Shown piece after piece: positions 1 to 10,187 of a stretch of 64,000 bases of DNA. Origin of the DNA: an uncultured beta proteobacterium (GTDB lineage: Bacteria > Pseudomonadota > Gammaproteobacteria > Burkholderiales > Burkholderiaceae_C). The translations under genes and the position numbers were made by a program. The notes under the pieces are model-generated. The model worked only from the letters and a program-made list of their open reading frames with translations, did not search any database and was not told the DNA's origin. The DNA lies in NCBI GenBank assembly GCA_903938815.1, contig CAJAES010000030.1, forward strand, positions 1 to 64,000, given 5' to 3'. How positions within the stretch are numbered: the stretch's first letter is position 1; each line of letters starts with the position of its first letter.

Positions 1-316
1 AGCCCTTCAGCGCGTCGAGTTCATCGACGTTGATGGAGGCACGGTTGCGGAACAGCACGACCAGGATGGCCAGGCCGATGGCGGATTCGGCCGCGGCCAC
101 CGTCAGGATGAAGAACACGAACACCTGACCCGCCATGTCGCCCAGGTAGTGGGAGAAGGCGACGAAGTTCAGGTTGACGGCCAGCAGCATCAGCTCGATG
201 GCCATCAGCAGCACGATCAGGTTGCGGCGGTTCAGGAAGATCCCCACCACCGACAACGCGAACAGGATGCCGCCGAGCGACAGGTAGTGACCCAGGGTCA
301 ATGGGGCGAGGTTCAT
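1..316 (-). CDS. nuoK: NADH-quinone oxidoreductase subunit K (3' end cut by window)
   Basis: Small membrane subunit of complex I, part of the proton-pumping arm. Translation from the ATG at 316-314 gives 105 residues with three hydrophobic segments, including the family-typical stretch [19 protein letters not shown] (about residues 30-48), whose Glu is a conserved buried charge. The protein ends ...ELDALKG at position 2; position 1 supplies only the T of what is probably the stop codon. The start overlaps the nuoJ stop (ATGA), so translation is probably coupled. Length and C-terminus match full-length NuoK, so essentially only the stop codon is missing. Confidence 0.95.
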   Translation of the reverse strand, partial: MNLAPLTLGHYLSLGGILFALSVVGIFLNRRNLIVLLMAIELMLLAVNLNFVAFSHYLGDMAGQVFVFFILTVAAAESAIGLAILVVLFRNRASINVDELDALKG

Positions 317-945
317 CCCTGGCCTCCTTCCTTCGGTGCGGCCGGCGTGTCCACCGACGGCGCCACCTTGATGATCTTCAGCCGGTCGGCCTTCTTGACG
401 CGCACCTGCTGGCCCGGGTCCATGTGGCGGCTGTCCTTGCGCTCGCGCAGCGTCAGCGCGATGGCGGCGATGATCGCCACGAGCAGCAGCACGGCCGCGA
501 TCTGCAGCGGGTACAGGAAGTTGGTGTAGAGCTCGATGCCCAGCAGCTTGGTGTTCGGGACATTGGCCATCGCGGCGGGCAGCGGGTCGGCCTCGGTGCG
601 GTTGAAGCCGCGCGTGAGCACCAGCGCCATCTCGAGCGCGATGAGCGCGCCCACGACGCCGGCCAGCGGGAAGTGCTTCCAGAAACCCTCACGGAAGCTG
701 TTGCTGTTGATGTCGAGCATCATCACGACGAACAGGAACAGCACCATGACGGCGCCGACATACACGAGCACCAGCGTGATGGCCAGGAACTCGGCTTCCA
801 GCAGCATCCAGACGCAGGACGCGCTGAAGAATGCCAGCACCAGGTAGAGCGCCGCGTGCACGGTGCTGCGCGCCGTGATCACGAGGAACGACGCCAGCAG
901 CAGAACCGCCGAGAAGACGTAGAAAAGCGCGGTGGTGGGATCCAT
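313..945 (-). CDS. nuoJ: NADH-quinone oxidoreductase subunit J
   Basis: Membrane subunit of complex I, 210 residues, with five hydrophobic segments in the first 170 residues. The conserved NuoJ stretch [20 protein letters not shown] lies near residues 58-77. The last 40 residues are polar and basic ([15 protein letters not shown] onward), a cytoplasmic tail longer than in enterobacterial NuoJ but normal in betaproteobacteria. The gene lies 20 bp downstream of nuoI and overlaps nuoK by 4 bp. It acts with NuoK, NuoA and NuoH at the junction between the quinone site and the antiporter-like subunits. Confidence 0.95.
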   Translation of the reverse strand: MDPTTALFYVFSAVLLLASFLVITARSTVHAALYLVLAFFSASCVWMLLEAEFLAITLVLVYVGAVMVLFLFVVMMLDINSNSFREGFWKHFPLAGVVGALIALEMALVLTRGFNRTEADPLPAAMANVPNTKLLGIELYTNFLYPLQIAAVLLLVAIIAAIALTLRERKDSRHMDPGQQVRVKKADRLKIIKVAPSVDTPAAPKEGGQG

Positions 946-965
946 GGACTGGGGTCTTGTTCTCT

Positions 966-1454
966 TCAGCGGTACTTCGCGTCGGCGGTGCGACTGGCGG
1001 CGATCTGGGTCTCGTAGCGGTCACCGACCGCCAGCAGCATGTCCTTCGTGAAGTACAGGTCGCCGCGCTTCTCGCCGTGGTATTCGAAGACGTGGGTCTC
1101 GACGATGGAGTCGACCGGGCAGCTCTCTTCGCAGAAGCCGCAGAAGATGCACTTGGTGAGGTCGATGTCGTAGCGCGTGGTGCGGCGGCTGCCGTCGTCG
1201 CGCACTTCCGACTCGATGGTGATGGCCATCGCGGGGCACACGGCCTCGCAGAGCTTGCAGGCGATGCAGCGCTCTTCCCCGTTCTCGTAGCGGCGCAATG
1301 CGTGCAGGCCGCGGAAACGAGGCGACTGCGGCGTCTTCTCCTCCGGGAACTGCACCGTGATGCTGGGCGACAGGAAATGCCGGCCGGTCAGGGCCATGCC
1401 CTTGAGCAGCTCGGTCAGGAAGAAGCTGGAGATGAAATCCTTGATGGCAGACAT
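966..1454 (-). CDS. nuoI: NADH-quinone oxidoreductase subunit I, 2x[4Fe-4S] ferredoxin-like
   Basis: Peripheral-arm subunit of complex I that carries clusters N6a and N6b and passes electrons from NuoG towards cluster N2 in NuoB. The 162-residue protein has two classical ferredoxin motifs: [12 protein letters not shown] (Cys63, 66, 69, 73) and [12 protein letters not shown] (Cys102, 105, 108, 112). The N-terminal 30 residues form an amphipathic membrane-surface helix. It sits in the usual order nuoH-nuoI-nuoJ, 16 bp after nuoH. All eight cluster ligands are present. Confidence 0.97.
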   Translation of the reverse strand: MSAIKDFISSFFLTELLKGMALTGRHFLSPSITVQFPEEKTPQSPRFRGLHALRRYENGEERCIACKLCEAVCPAMAITIESEVRDDGSRRTTRYDIDLTKCIFCGFCEESCPVDSIVETHVFEYHGEKRGDLYFTKDMLLAVGDRYETQIAASRTADAKYR

Positions 1455-1470
1455 GCGTGCAGCCCTCCGG

Positions 1471-2532
1471 TCAGTTCCAGATGTTCCAGGGCGACTGGAT
1501 CCACAAGCCCACGACGACCAACCAGATCAGCGTGATGGGAATGAAGATCTTCCAGCCCAGACGCATGATCTGGTCGTAGCGATAGCGGGGAAACGTGGCG
1601 CGCACCCAGAGGAACATCGTGACGACGACGAACACCTTGATGGCCAGCCAGATCCAGCCCGGGATGAATGACAGGAGTTCCACCGGCGGCAACCAGCCGC
1701 CCAGGAACAGCAGCACGCACAGGGTGCTGACCAGGATCATGTTGGCGTACTCGGCCAGGAAGAACATCGCAAACGACATGCCCGAGTACTCGATCATGTG
1801 GCCGGCGACGATCTCGGACTCGCCTTCGACGACGTCGAAGGGGTGGCGGTTGGTCTCCGCCAGGCCGGCGATGAAGTAGACGATGAAGATCGGGAACAGC
1901 GGCAGCCAGTTCCAGGACATGAAGCCCAGGCCCATGTCGGCCATCATGCCCTTGCCCTGCAGCGTCACGATCTCGGTCATGTTCATCGTGGCCGAGACCA
2001 TCAGCACGACGACCAGGCAGAAGCCCATCGCGATCTCGTAGCTGACCATCTGCGCCGACGCGCGCAGCGCGCCCAGGAAGGCGTACTTCGAGTTGCTGGC
2101 CCAGCCGGCGATGATGACGCCGTAGACCTCGAGCGAGGTGATCGCCATCAGGAACAGCAGGCCGGCATTGACGTTGGCCAGCACCACCTCGGGCCCGAAG
2201 GGTACGACGGCCCAGGCCGCGAGCGCCGGCATGATGGTCATGACCGGGCCGATGAAGAACAGCGTCTTGTTCGCGGCCGTCGGGCGGATGATCTCCTTGA
2301 AGATCAGCTTCACCGCGTCGGCGATGGGCGTCAGCAGGCCCCAGGGCCCGACCCGGTTCGGCCCCGGGCGGATCTGCGTCCAGCCGATGCTCTTGCGCTC
2401 CCAGAGCGTGAGGTAGGCGACGCAGCCCATCAGCGGCGCGACCACGACCACGATCTTGATCAGGCTCCAGACGACGAGCCACAGCGTCGGGCCCATCAGG
2501 GCCGTGCCGGATTGGGTGATCGTCTCGATCAT
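1471..2532 (-). CDS. nuoH: NADH-quinone oxidoreductase subunit H
   Basis: Membrane subunit of complex I that forms most of the quinone-binding chamber. The 353-residue protein has about eight to nine hydrophobic segments. The conserved loop motifs are readable: [19 protein letters not shown] near residues 46-64, and a later loop with [15 protein letters not shown]. The start ATG overlaps the nuoG stop by 4 bp (ATGA). Length and motifs are normal for the family. Confidence 0.97.
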   Translation of the reverse strand: MIETITQSGTALMGPTLWLVVWSLIKIVVVVAPLMGCVAYLTLWERKSIGWTQIRPGPNRVGPWGLLTPIADAVKLIFKEIIRPTAANKTLFFIGPVMTIMPALAAWAVVPFGPEVVLANVNAGLLFLMAITSLEVYGVIIAGWASNSKYAFLGALRASAQMVSYEIAMGFCLVVVLMVSATMNMTEIVTLQGKGMMADMGLGFMSWNWLPLFPIFIVYFIAGLAETNRHPFDVVEGESEIVAGHMIEYSGMSFAMFFLAEYANMILVSTLCVLLFLGGWLPPVELLSFIPGWIWLAIKVFVVVTMFLWVRATFPRYRYDQIMRLGWKIFIPITLIWLVVVGLWIQSPWNIWN

Positions 2533-4853
2533 GCGGAGGCCTTCTCGACGGAAATCAGGCCGAACATCGGCCCGAGGGCGGCGGTGTCTGCGTGGCCGGC
2601 GGGAATGCGCACGGCATCCGACGCGAGCGTGGCATCCAGCGCGGCGGGCAGGACCTGGGCGGTCGTGCCCTGCAGCACCATCACGCGGTCACCGGCCTTC
2701 AGGCCCAGGCGCTGCCAGAGCGACTGCGGCAGATGCGCCACCGGCGCCTGCGCGTCGGCGGTGTGCTGCAGCGAAGGCGCGCGGCGAACGATGGGATCGG
2801 CGGCATAGATGGGCACATCGGCCACGCGCTGCATGCCGGTGACGGTCGGGACGGCGACCGGCGCGGGGCAGGCGTTCGACAGCCGCGACGGAATCGTCGC
2901 GAGGTCGCCCAGCGCCTCGGCGCGCACTTCCTCGGCGGTCTCCTGCTCGAAGCCCGGCAGGCCGAGCAGGTTGCCGAGGACACGCAGGACCTTCCAGCCC
3001 GGACGGGTCTCGCCGAGCGGCTTCACGACGCCGTGGAAGCCCTGCACGAGGCCTTCGGCATTGACGAAGGCGCCGGCCGTCTCGGTGAACGGGGCGATGG
3101 GCAGCATCACGTCGGCCACGTCGGCCGCCGCGTCCGCGAACGGAGACAGCGACACCACGAGACCGGCTTGCTTCATGGCGGCCGCGGTGGCGGCGGCGTC
3201 GGCCGTGTCCAGCACGGGCTCGACGTTCAGCAGCAGCAGGGCCTTCATCGGCTGCGACAGCATCTGGGCCGCACTCAGGCCTCCAGCGCCAGGCGTGGCG
3301 CCGACGAGCTGGGCGCCGACGGAGTTGGAAGCTTCGCCCAGGTAGCCGACCGTGGCGCCCACTTGCGCGCCGATCCAGTTGGCGAGCGCCAGCAGCGCTG
3401 AAGCCTGCGGGTGCTGAGCGGCAGCATTGCCCAGCAGCAGCGCCTTGCGCTCGCCCATCAGCAGCGACGCCGCGATGGCCTTGGCGTCCTCGGTGGGCGT
3501 GGCGGGCACGGGGGCCGGCACGCCGTTGATGGCGGCGATCTCGGCCGCCACACCGGCAAGGGCATCCACCCACGACAGGGGTGCCGCGATCAGGCGGCGG
3601 CCCATCGGCATGGCCCAGTCGTCGGCCAGCGCGTGCAGGCTGTGCACGGCAGCGCCGCGGCGCGCGGCGTGCCGCAGACGCAGTGCGAAGAGCGGGTGAT
3701 CCTTGCGCAGGAAGGAGCCGATCACGAAGGCGCGGTCCAGCGAGGACAGGGACGCCACCGGGGTACCGAGCCAGCGGGCCTGGCCGGCAGCGCCGACGAA
3801 ACCGGGCTCGGCGTGGCGCGTGCGGTGATCGATGCTCTCGCTGCCCAGGCCGCGCGTGAGCTTGGCCAGCAGGTGCAGTTCCTCGACCGTGGCGTGAGCC
3901 GAGCCGATGGCGCCGATGCCGGTGGTGCCGAACTCGGCCTTGACGCGCTTGAGGCCGTCGGCGACGTAGTTCAGTGCAGTGGTCCAGTCGACCGTCTGCC
4001 ACTGGCCGCCCTGCTTGATGCGCGGCGCGGTGAGGCGCGTGGGGCCGTTCAGCGCTTCATAGCTGAAGCGGTCGCGGTCGGCGATCCAGCACTCGTTGAC
4101 GGCTTCGTTCTCGAGCGGCAGCACGCGCATGACCCGGTTGGCCTTGACCTGCACGACCAGGTTCGCACCCGTGCTGTCGTGCGGGCTCACGCTCTTGCGG
4201 CGCGAGAGCTCCCAGGTGCGGGCGCTGTAGCGGAAGGGCTTGCTGGTCAGGGCGCCGACCGGGCAGAGGTCGATCATGTTGCCCGACAGCTCGCTGTCCA
4301 CCGTGCCGCCCGTGACCGTGGTGATCTCGGAATGCTCGCCGCGATGGATCATGCCGAGCTCCATCGCGCCGGCCACTTCCTGGCCGAACCGGACGCAGCG
4401 GGTGCAATGGATGCATCGGCTCATCTCCTGCATCGAGATCAGCGGTCCGACGTCCTTGGTGAAGACGACGCGCTTTTCCTCGGTGTAGCGGCTGGCGCTG
4501 CCGCCGTAGCCGACGGCCAGATCCTGCAGCTGGCATTCGCCGCCCTGGTCGCAGATGGGGCAGTCCAGCGGGTGGTTGATGAGCAGGAACTCCATCACCG
4601 ATTGCTGGGCCTTGATGGCCTTGTCGCTCTTGGTGCGGACGAGCATGCCCTGGGTAACCGGCGTGGCGCAGGCCGGCATCGGCTTGGGCGCCTTCTCCAC
4701 GTCGACCAGGCACATGCGGCAGTTGGCCGCGATGCTCAGTTTTTTGTGATAGCAGAAGTGCGGGATGTAGGTGCCCGCGGCGTCGGCCGCGTGCATGACC
4801 ATGCTGCCTTCGGCAACACTGACCTTTTTGCCGTCGAGTTCGATCTCAACCAT
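2529..4853 (-). CDS. nuoG: NADH-quinone oxidoreductase subunit G (Fe-S/molybdopterin-like)
   Basis: Largest peripheral subunit of complex I, 774 residues. The N-terminal [2Fe-2S] domain has Cys34, Cys45, Cys48 and Cys62. Next comes the His-Cys3 N3 cluster (His94, Cys98, Cys101, Cys107) and then the N4 cluster (Cys147, 150, 153 and 197, the last in DLCPVGAL). Residues after about 220 form the degenerate molybdopterin-oxidoreductase-like domain, which binds no cofactor in this family. No N7 cysteine set (CxxCxxxC) is evident at the start of that domain, as usual in betaproteobacteria. The gene overlaps nuoF by 8 bp and nuoH by 4 bp. Confidence 0.97.
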   Translation of the reverse strand: MVEIELDGKKVSVAEGSMVMHAADAAGTYIPHFCYHKKLSIAANCRMCLVDVEKAPKPMPACATPVTQGMLVRTKSDKAIKAQQSVMEFLLINHPLDCPICDQGGECQLQDLAVGYGGSASRYTEEKRVVFTKDVGPLISMQEMSRCIHCTRCVRFGQEVAGAMELGMIHRGEHSEITTVTGGTVDSELSGNMIDLCPVGALTSKPFRYSARTWELSRRKSVSPHDSTGANLVVQVKANRVMRVLPLENEAVNECWIADRDRFSYEALNGPTRLTAPRIKQGGQWQTVDWTTALNYVADGLKRVKAEFGTTGIGAIGSAHATVEELHLLAKLTRGLGSESIDHRTRHAEPGFVGAAGQARWLGTPVASLSSLDRAFVIGSFLRKDHPLFALRLRHAARRGAAVHSLHALADDWAMPMGRRLIAAPLSWVDALAGVAAEIAAINGVPAPVPATPTEDAKAIAASLLMGERKALLLGNAAAQHPQASALLALANWIGAQVGATVGYLGEASNSVGAQLVGATPGAGGLSAAQMLSQPMKALLLLNVEPVLDTADAAATAAAMKQAGLVVSLSPFADAAADVADVMLPIAPFTETAGAFVNAEGLVQGFHGVVKPLGETRPGWKVLRVLGNLLGLPGFEQETAEEVRAEALGDLATIPSRLSNACPAPVAVPTVTGMQRVADVPIYAADPIVRRAPSLQHTADAQAPVAHLPQSLWQRLGLKAGDRVMVLQGTTAQVLPAALDATLASDAVRIPAGHADTAALGPMFGLISVEKASA

Positions 4854-6195
4854 GGACCGCGGTTCCTACCATGCAGGTCTTGTGTTCGATGTGGTGCACG
4901 AACTCCGCGCGGAAGTGCTTGAGCATGCCTTGCACCGGCATGGCCGCTGCATCGCCCAGCGCGCAGATCGTGCGGCCCTTGATGTTGTCGGCCACGGAAT
5001 CCAGCAGCGCCAGATCGTCCGGACGGCCCTTGCCGTGCTCGATGCGATCGACCAGGCGCCACAGCCAGCCCGTGCCTTCGCGGCAGGGCGTGCACTGGCC
5101 GCAACTCTCGTGCTGATAGAAGTAGCTCAGGCGCAGCAGGCTCTTGACCATGCAGCGCGTCTCGTCCATCACGATGACGGCGCCGGAACCCAGCATGGAC
5201 CCGGCCTTGGCGATGGCGTCGTAGTCCATCGTCGTTTCCATCATGATGTGCGCAGGCAGCACCGGCGCGGACGAGCCGCCGGGGATCACGGCCTTGAGCG
5301 CGCGGCCGCCCTTCACGCCGCCCGCCAGTTCGAGCAGCTTCGAGAACGGCGTGCCCAGCGGGATCTCGAAGTTGCCGGGACGCTCGACGTCGCCGACCAC
5401 GCTGAAGATCTTGGTGCCGCCGTTGTTCGGCTTGCCGCACTCGAGGTAGGCCTGACCGCCGTTGTTGATGATCCAGGGCACTGCGGCGAAGGTCTCGGTG
5501 TTGTTGATCGTCGTGGGCTTGCCGTACAGGCCGAAGCTGGCCGGGAACGGCGGCTTGAAGCGGGGCTGGCCCTTCTTGCCTTCGAGCGACTCGAGCAGCG
5601 CGGTCTCCTCGCCGCAGATGTAGGCGCCGAAGCCGTGGAAGCCGTGCAACTGGAAGCTGTGCTGGCTGCCGAGGATGTTGTCGCCCAGGAAGCCGGCGGC
5701 GCGGGCTTCGTCCAGCGCGGCTTCGAAGCGCTCGTAGACCTCGAAGATCTCGCCGTGGATGTAGTTGTAGCCGACCTTGATGCCCATCGCGTACGCGGCG
5801 ATGGCCATGCCCTCGATCACGATGTGCGGGTTGTAGGCGAGGATGTCACGGTCCTTGCAGGTGCCCGGCTCGCCCTCGTCGGAGTTGCACACCAGGTACT
5901 TGGCACCCGGAAAGGCGCGCGGCATGAAGCTCCACTTGAGGCCGGTGGGGAACCCCGCGCCGCCGCGGCCGCGCAGGGCGCCGAGCTTGACTTCGGCGAT
6001 GACCTGCTCGGGCGTCATGCCCGCGCCGCCGTCGGCGCCGAGGATCTTCTTCAGCGCCGAGTAGCCGCCGCGCGCGACGTAGTCCGCCAGGCGCCAGTTG
6101 CTGCCGTCGAGGCCGGCATAGATCTGGGCGCCGATGTGGCGGCCGTGGAAGCAGGTCTCGTGACCCTTGGCCTGGAACTTCGACAGGTCAAGCAT
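4846..6195 (-). CDS. nuoF: NADH-quinone oxidoreductase subunit F (NADH/FMN site)
   Basis: NADH-oxidising subunit of complex I, 449 residues. The glycine-rich NADH/FMN-binding segment [13 protein letters not shown] is at residues 76-88 and [15 protein letters not shown] follows at 103-117. Cluster N3 ligands are Cys365, Cys368, Cys371 ([12 protein letters not shown]) and Cys411. The protein extends about 20 residues at the N-terminus before the core, as in other betaproteobacteria. It overlaps nuoE by 8 bp and nuoG by 8 bp, consistent with tightly coupled production of the NADH-dehydrogenase module NuoEFG. Confidence 0.97.
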   Translation of the reverse strand: MLDLSKFQAKGHETCFHGRHIGAQIYAGLDGSNWRLADYVARGGYSALKKILGADGGAGMTPEQVIAEVKLGALRGRGGAGFPTGLKWSFMPRAFPGAKYLVCNSDEGEPGTCKDRDILAYNPHIVIEGMAIAAYAMGIKVGYNYIHGEIFEVYERFEAALDEARAAGFLGDNILGSQHSFQLHGFHGFGAYICGEETALLESLEGKKGQPRFKPPFPASFGLYGKPTTINNTETFAAVPWIINNGGQAYLECGKPNNGGTKIFSVVGDVERPGNFEIPLGTPFSKLLELAGGVKGGRALKAVIPGGSSAPVLPAHIMMETTMDYDAIAKAGSMLGSGAVIVMDETRCMVKSLLRLSYFYQHESCGQCTPCREGTGWLWRLVDRIEHGKGRPDDLALLDSVADNIKGRTICALGDAAAMPVQGMLKHFRAEFVHHIEHKTCMVGTAVHG

Positions 6196-6676
6196 GGTGC
6201 GCCCTCAGGGTCTGGAGCAGTTCGTCGAGGCGCTCATCGGTCATGAAGCTGAGCATCTGCCGGTCGTTGACCAGCATCACGGGCGCGTCGGCGCAGGCGC
6301 CCAGGCACTCGCTGGGCTGCACCGTGAAGACACCGTCCTGGGTGCTGCCGTAAGGCTCGACGCCGAGCTTGCTGCACACATGCGCCAGCGCATGGTCGCC
6401 ACCGCGCAACTGGCACGGCAGGTTGGTGCACACGTTCAACTTGAAGCGGCCGACAGCCTGCTGGTTGTACATGTTGTAGAAGGTCGTGACCTCGTGCACC
6501 GCGATCGCGGGCATGCCGAGGTAGTCGGCGATGCCCTTCTCGGATTCGGGCGACACATGGCCCTGCTCGTGCTGCACGATGGCCAGGCACGCCATCACGG
6601 CGCTCTGCTTCTGGTCGCCGGGGTACTTGGCGACTTCGCGCGCGAAGCGCGCCAGGGTGGATTCGGAAAAAGTCAT
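6188..6676 (-). CDS. nuoE: NADH-quinone oxidoreductase subunit E ([2Fe-2S] thioredoxin-like)
   Basis: Carries cluster N1a next to NuoF. The 162-residue protein has an N-terminal helical domain and a thioredoxin-like C-terminal domain with ligands Cys83 and Cys88 ([10 protein letters not shown]) and Cys124 and Cys128 ([11 protein letters not shown]). The start was chosen at 6676 because it makes an ATGA overlap with nuoD and gives the family's usual length; an in-frame open stretch further upstream lies inside nuoD. NuoE and NuoF together make up the flavoprotein part of complex I. Confidence 0.96.
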   Translation of the reverse strand: MTFSESTLARFAREVAKYPGDQKQSAVMACLAIVQHEQGHVSPESEKGIADYLGMPAIAVHEVTTFYNMYNQQAVGRFKLNVCTNLPCQLRGGDHALAHVCSKLGVEPYGSTQDGVFTVQPSECLGACADAPVMLVNDRQMLSFMTDERLDELLQTLRAHHA

Positions 6677-7926
6677 CTGTCGATCTCGCCGAACACGATG
6701 TCCATGGTGCCGATGATCGCGACGGCGTCGGCGATCATGTGGCCGCGAGCCATCTCGTCCAGCGCGGCCAGGTGCGGGAAGCCGGGCGGCCGGATCTTCA
6801 GGCGGTAGGGCTTGTTGGCGCCGTCGCTCACGAGGTAGATGCCGAACTCGCCCTTCGGGTGCTCGACGGCGGCATAGGCCTCGCCCTCGGGCACGTGGAA
6901 GCCTTCGGTGAAGAGCTTGAAGTGATGGATCAGCTCCTCCATGCTCGTCTTCATCTCGACGCGCGATGGCGGCGCCACCTTGTGGTTGCTCGTGATCACC
7001 GGGCCAGGGTTGGCGCGCAGCCAGGCCACGCACTGCTGGATGATGCGGTTGGACTGCCGCATCTCCTCGATGCGCACCAGGTAGCGGTCGTAGGTGTCGC
7101 CGTTGGTGCCGACCGGGATGTCGAAATCCATGCGGTCGTAAACGTCGTAGGGCTGCGTCTTGCGCAGGTCCCAGGCGATACCGGAACCGCGCAGCATCGG
7201 GCCGCTGAAGCCCAGGTTCAGCGCGCGCTCGGGCGTGACGACGCCGATGCCCACCGTACGCTGCTTCCAGATGCGGTTGTCGGTCAGCAGCGTCTCGTAG
7301 TCGTCGACGTTGGCCGGGAAGCGCTGGCAGAAATCCTCGATGAAATCGAGCATCGAACCCTGGCGGTTCGTGTTGAGCTTGTCGATGGCCTTCTGGTTGC
7401 GGATGCGGCTGGCCTGGTACTGCGGCATCTGCTCGGGCAGGTCGCGGTACACGCCGCCGGGGCGGAAGTAGGCCGCGTGCATGCGCGCGCCCGAGACCGC
7501 CTCGTACATGTCGAAGATGTCCTCGCGCTCTCGGAAGGCGTAGATGAGGATGTTCATCGCGCCGCAGTCGATGCCGTGCGCGCCCAGCCACAGCAGGTGG
7601 TTCAGCAGGCGGGTGAGCTCGGAGAACATCACGCGGATGTACTGCGCGCGCTCGGGCACGTCGATGCCCAGCAGCTTCTCGATGGCCAGGCAGTACGCGT
7701 GCTCGTTGCACATCATCGACACGTAGTCGAGACGGTCCATGTACGGCAGCGACTGGATGAACGTCTTCTGCTCGGCCAGCTTCTCGGTGGCGCGGTGCAG
7801 CAGGCCGATGTGCGGGTCGGCGCGCTGGATGACTTCGCCGTCGAGCTCGAGCACCAGGCGCAGCACACCGTGCGCGGCCGGGTGCTGCGGCCCGAAGTTC
7901 AGCGTGTAGTTCTTGATCTCGGCCAT
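6673..7926 (-). CDS. nuoD: NADH-quinone oxidoreductase subunit D
   Basis: The 49-kDa-type subunit of complex I, 417 residues, which lines the quinone pocket with NuoB and NuoH. It begins [20 protein letters not shown], where the conserved His of GPQHPAAHG helps bind the quinone head group. The start at 7926 follows a good ribosome-binding site (GGGAGG, 7 nt spacing). The reading frame stays open upstream to 8064, but that extension is arginine/serine-rich and unlike NuoD, so I rejected it. NuoC and NuoD are separate genes here, not fused as in enterobacteria. Confidence 0.96.
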   Translation of the reverse strand: MAEIKNYTLNFGPQHPAAHGVLRLVLELDGEVIQRADPHIGLLHRATEKLAEQKTFIQSLPYMDRLDYVSMMCNEHAYCLAIEKLLGIDVPERAQYIRVMFSELTRLLNHLLWLGAHGIDCGAMNILIYAFREREDIFDMYEAVSGARMHAAYFRPGGVYRDLPEQMPQYQASRIRNQKAIDKLNTNRQGSMLDFIEDFCQRFPANVDDYETLLTDNRIWKQRTVGIGVVTPERALNLGFSGPMLRGSGIAWDLRKTQPYDVYDRMDFDIPVGTNGDTYDRYLVRIEEMRQSNRIIQQCVAWLRANPGPVITSNHKVAPPSRVEMKTSMEELIHHFKLFTEGFHVPEGEAYAAVEHPKGEFGIYLVSDGANKPYRLKIRPPGFPHLAALDEMARGHMIADAVAIIGTMDIVFGEIDR

Positions 7927-7928
7927 GG

Positions 7929-8012
7929 TCAGGCCTCCCGCGGGGCGGCGCCGGGGAAGGCGGATGCCTCCACGAGGCGGGGCGAACGAATGTGAGCTTG
8001 AAGGCGAATCAT
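7929..8012 (-). CDS. Possible 27-codon small ORF bridging nuoC and nuoD
   Basis: The nuoC-nuoD gap (85 bp) is the only sizeable one inside this otherwise overlapping operon. An ATG at 8012-8010 overlaps the nuoC stop (TGATG) and opens a 27-codon frame, [20 protein letters not shown] followed by GAAPREA, ending in TGA two bases before the nuoD ATG. The nuoD ribosome-binding site GGGAGG lies inside its last codons. The peptide resembles nothing I recognise. It may only carry ribosomes from nuoC to nuoD. It may also be chance in GC-rich DNA. Confidence 0.3.
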   Translation of the reverse strand: MIRLQAHIRSPRLVEASAFPGAAPREA

Positions 8013-8611
8013 CAGTGCAGTCCGCCGTAGTTGTCTTCGCGGACGACGCGCGGCGTGATCTCACGGGCCTCGATGGTCACGGGCTGGTAGATGACGCGAC
8101 GGCTTTCGGCGTCGTAGCGCATCTCGACATGGCCCATCACCGGGAAATCCTTGCGCATCGGGTGGCCGATGAAGCCGTAGTCCGTGAGCAGTCGGCGCAG
8201 GTCGACGTGGCCTTCGAAGATGATGCCGTAGAGGTCGAACGCCTCGCGCTCGAACCAGTTGGCCGAATTCCAGATCTCGGTGACGCTCGCCACCACGGGG
8301 AGATCGTCCTCGGGGGCGAACACGCGCACGCGCACACGGTGGTTCAGCGAGATGGACAGCAGGTGGGAGACGACCGCGTAGCGCGCGCCTTCCCAGGCCT
8401 GGTTCTTCCAGTCGGAGTAGTCGAGGCCGCAGAGGTCCATCAGCTGCTCGAACTTGAGCGAGGGATGGTCGCGCAGCGTGCGCATGGTCTCGGCGTATCG
8501 GGCGGCCGCAACGGTGATGGTGATCTCGTCGCGTTCATGCACGAGGGACTTCAGCGCGTCGCCGAGAACGGTTTCCAGCGCGGCCTGCAGGGTGTCGAGT
8601 CGGTTGCTCAT
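8012..8611 (-). CDS. nuoC: NADH-quinone oxidoreductase subunit C
   Basis: The 30-kDa-type peripheral subunit of complex I, 199 residues. The family signature is readable: [19 protein letters not shown] followed by [20 protein letters not shown], near residues 112-152. The start at 8611 leaves 2 bp after the nuoB stop. The C-terminus ends REDNYGGLH. It contacts NuoD and NuoB in the connecting arm and carries no cofactor. Confidence 0.96.
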   Translation of the reverse strand: MSNRLDTLQAALETVLGDALKSLVHERDEITITVAAARYAETMRTLRDHPSLKFEQLMDLCGLDYSDWKNQAWEGARYAVVSHLLSISLNHRVRVRVFAPEDDLPVVASVTEIWNSANWFEREAFDLYGIIFEGHVDLRRLLTDYGFIGHPMRKDFPVMGHVEMRYDAESRRVIYQPVTIEAREITPRVVREDNYGGLH

Positions 8612-8613
8612 CT

Positions 8614-9090
8614 TCAGCGGGCGATGGTGTTCTCGCGCCGGATCTTGGCCTGCAGCTGCAGGATGCCGTAGAGCAGCGCTTCGGCGGTTGGGGGGCAGCC
8701 GGGCACGTAGACGTCCACGGGCACGATGCGGTCGCAGCCGCGCACCACGGAATAGCTGTAGTGGTAATAGCCGCCGCCGTTGGCACAGGAGCCCATGCTC
8801 AGCACCCAGCGCGGCTCGGCCATCTGGTCGTAGACCTTGCGCAGCGCCGGCGCCATCTTGTTGCACAGCGTGCCGGCCACGATCATCAGATCGCTCTGGC
8901 GCGGGCTGGGGCGGAACAGCATGCCGAAGCGGTCGATGTCGTAGCGGGCGGCGCCCGCGTGCATCATCTCCACCGCGCAGCAGGCCAGGCCGAAGGTCAT
9001 CGGCCACAGCGAACCGGTCTTGGACCAGTTGATCAGCTTGTCGACCGATGTGGTGACGAAGCCTTCCTTGAGTACACCTTCGATGCCCAT
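8614..9090 (-). CDS. nuoB: NADH-quinone oxidoreductase subunit B (cluster N2)
   Basis: Carries cluster N2, the terminal Fe-S cluster that reduces quinone. The 158-residue protein shows the invariant tandem cysteines Cys37-Cys38 ([10 protein letters not shown]), Cys102 ([12 protein letters not shown]) and Cys132 ([11 protein letters not shown]). These are the four N2 ligands. It lies 7 bp downstream of nuoA and 2 bp upstream of nuoC. Nothing is missing relative to the family. Confidence 0.97.
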   Translation of the reverse strand: MGIEGVLKEGFVTTSVDKLINWSKTGSLWPMTFGLACCAVEMMHAGAARYDIDRFGMLFRPSPRQSDLMIVAGTLCNKMAPALRKVYDQMAEPRWVLSMGSCANGGGYYHYSYSVVRGCDRIVPVDVYVPGCPPTAEALLYGILQLQAKIRRENTIAR

Positions 9091-9097
9091 AACTTGA

Positions 9098-9457
9098 TCA
9101 CTCCCAGTCGAGGGCGCCCTTCTTCCACTCGTAGATGAACCCCACCACGAGGATTCCGAGGAAGACCATCATGGCCCAGAAGCCTGACGGCCCGATTTCA
9201 CGCAAGGAGACCGCCCACGGAAACAGGAAGGCGATCTCGAGATCGAAAAGTATGAAGAGGATGGCGACGAGGTAGTAGCGCACGTCGAATTTCATGCGCG
9301 CGTCCTCGAAGGCCTCGAAGCCGCATTCGTAGGGGCTGTTCTTCTCGGCGTCCGGACGGTTGGGGCCGAAGATGAAGCCGAGCACCTGGGGCGCCACGCC
9401 GACGGCGATGCCGACGAGGATGAACAGGATCACGGGCACGTACTGTTGCAGGTCCAT
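9098..9457 (-). CDS. nuoA: NADH-quinone oxidoreductase subunit A, first gene of the nuo operon
   Basis: Membrane subunit of complex I, 119 residues with three hydrophobic segments. The first loop has the typical [20 protein letters not shown] (about residues 40-59) with its conserved Cys-Gly, and [16 protein letters not shown] follows. No convincing Shine-Dalgarno is seen before the ATG at 9457. The operon probably starts from a promoter in 9458-9508, because an intrinsic terminator (9509-9557) separates it from the upstream tRNA gene; I could not pick that promoter with confidence. Confidence 0.95.
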   Translation of the reverse strand: MDLQQYVPVILFILVGIAVGVAPQVLGFIFGPNRPDAEKNSPYECGFEAFEDARMKFDVRYYLVAILFILFDLEIAFLFPWAVSLREIGPSGFWAMMVFLGILVVGFIYEWKKGALDWE

Positions 9458-9508
9458 CGGGGTGTCGTCAGCGCGTCGTCAGATGCCGCCCTCGTGAGGT
9501 ACGGCCGC

Positions 9509-9557
9509 AAAAAAGCGCGCCTTGTGTTGCACTTCCAGTGCCCCACGAAGAGCGCGC
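9509..9557 (-). terminator. Intrinsic terminator after tRNA-Leu, before nuoA
   Basis: Read on the minus strand, GCGCGC (9557-9552) pairs with GCGCGC (9520-9515), with CTT/AAG, GTG/CAC and an inner GCACT/AGTGC stem inside, interrupted by small bulges. Six T residues follow (9514-9509). This is a strong Rho-independent terminator and marks the boundary between the secG-tRNA unit and the nuo operon. Confidence 0.85.
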
Positions 9558-9572
9558 CCTGCCCTTCCCGGT

Positions 9573-9657
9573 TGGTGCCGACGGCGAGACTCGAACTCGC
9601 ACAGCTTTCGCCACTACCCCCTCAAGATAGCGTGTCTACCAATTTCACCACGTCGGC
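9573..9657 (-). tRNA. tRNA-Leu, anticodon GAG
   Basis: An 85-nt type II tRNA read on the minus strand. The acceptor stem is GCCGACG (9657-9651) pairing with CGTCGGC, discriminator A, and CCA is encoded (9575-9573). The D-loop contains TTGGTAGAC. The anticodon arm is CTATC-TTGAGGG-GGTAG with anticodon GAG, which reads CUU/CUC Leu codons. A variable arm and GTTCGAGTC T-arm follow. It sits between secG and nuoA, the usual betaproteobacterial place. Confidence 0.95.
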
Positions 9658-9670
9658 GGTATTTCGCTTC

Positions 9671-9729
9671 AAGCCAGCCCGGAGCTGGCTTCAAACGTTT
9701 CGGTTCGCATGAGGCGTTGGCGAACCGAA
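9671..9729 (-). other. Two perfect hairpins between secG and tRNA-Leu
   Basis: Two inverted repeats lie in the 125-bp secG-tRNA spacer. The first is a 10-bp perfect stem (9699-9708 with 9720-9729, 11-nt loop). The second is an 8-bp perfect stem (9671-9678 with 9684-9691, 5-nt loop). Neither is followed by a T-tract on the minus strand. They look like RNA processing or 3'-end protecting structures between the secG mRNA and the tRNA rather than classical terminators. Confidence 0.6.
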
Positions 9730-9782
9730 CAGCTCAAGATTCTAGCCCGAAACCACGGGCTTTCCCCAAGCTGAAAGAGAGC

Positions 9783-10169
9783 TTATTGCTTGGGTATCGT
9801 GCCTGCGGGCACGGAGGCTGCGGGAGCAGGCGCGGCGCCGCTCGGGATGGCACCCGGGATGGCACCCGGAGCGCTGGCTGCAGGCGCTGCGCGGTCGAGG
9901 ACACTGCCGCCCCCGTCGACCCGGCTGCCGCCGGTGTTGCTCATGAACACGAGCGCCAGCGTGCAGGCGAAGAACACCGTGGCGCACACCGCGGTGGAGC
10001 GCGAGAGGAAGTTGGCGCTGCCCGTGGCGCCGAACAGGCTGCCGGAAGAACCGCCCCCGAAGCTTGCGCCCATGTCGGCGCCCTTGCCGTGCTGGATCAG
10101 CACCAGGCCGATCATCACCAGTGCAGCCAGCAACTGCACCACGAGCACGAGAGTCATCCAAACTTGCAT
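9783..10169 (-). CDS. secG: Protein translocase subunit SecG
   Basis: Auxiliary membrane subunit of the SecYEG export channel, 128 residues. Two transmembrane segments (about residues 4-22 and 57-76) flank the conserved loop HGKGADMGASFGGGSSGSLFG. The C-terminal 45 residues are low complexity, rich in Ala, Pro and Gly with a short GAIPGAIPSGAA repeat, as often seen in betaproteobacterial SecG. It lies 18 bp downstream of tpiA; the pair is conserved across the class. Confidence 0.95.
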   Translation of the reverse strand: MQVWMTLVLVVQLLAALVMIGLVLIQHGKGADMGASFGGGSSGSLFGATGSANFLSRSTAVCATVFFACTLALVFMSNTGGSRVDGGGSVLDRAAPAASAPGAIPGAIPSGAAPAPAASVPAGTIPKQ

Positions 10170-10187
10170 ATCAGCTCCGGAAGGAAT

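Noticed and set aside
7927-8064. N-terminal extension of nuoD by 46 residues
   Set aside because: Arg/Ser-rich, unlike NuoD, overlaps nuoC, and the ATG at 7926 has a good ribosome-binding site.
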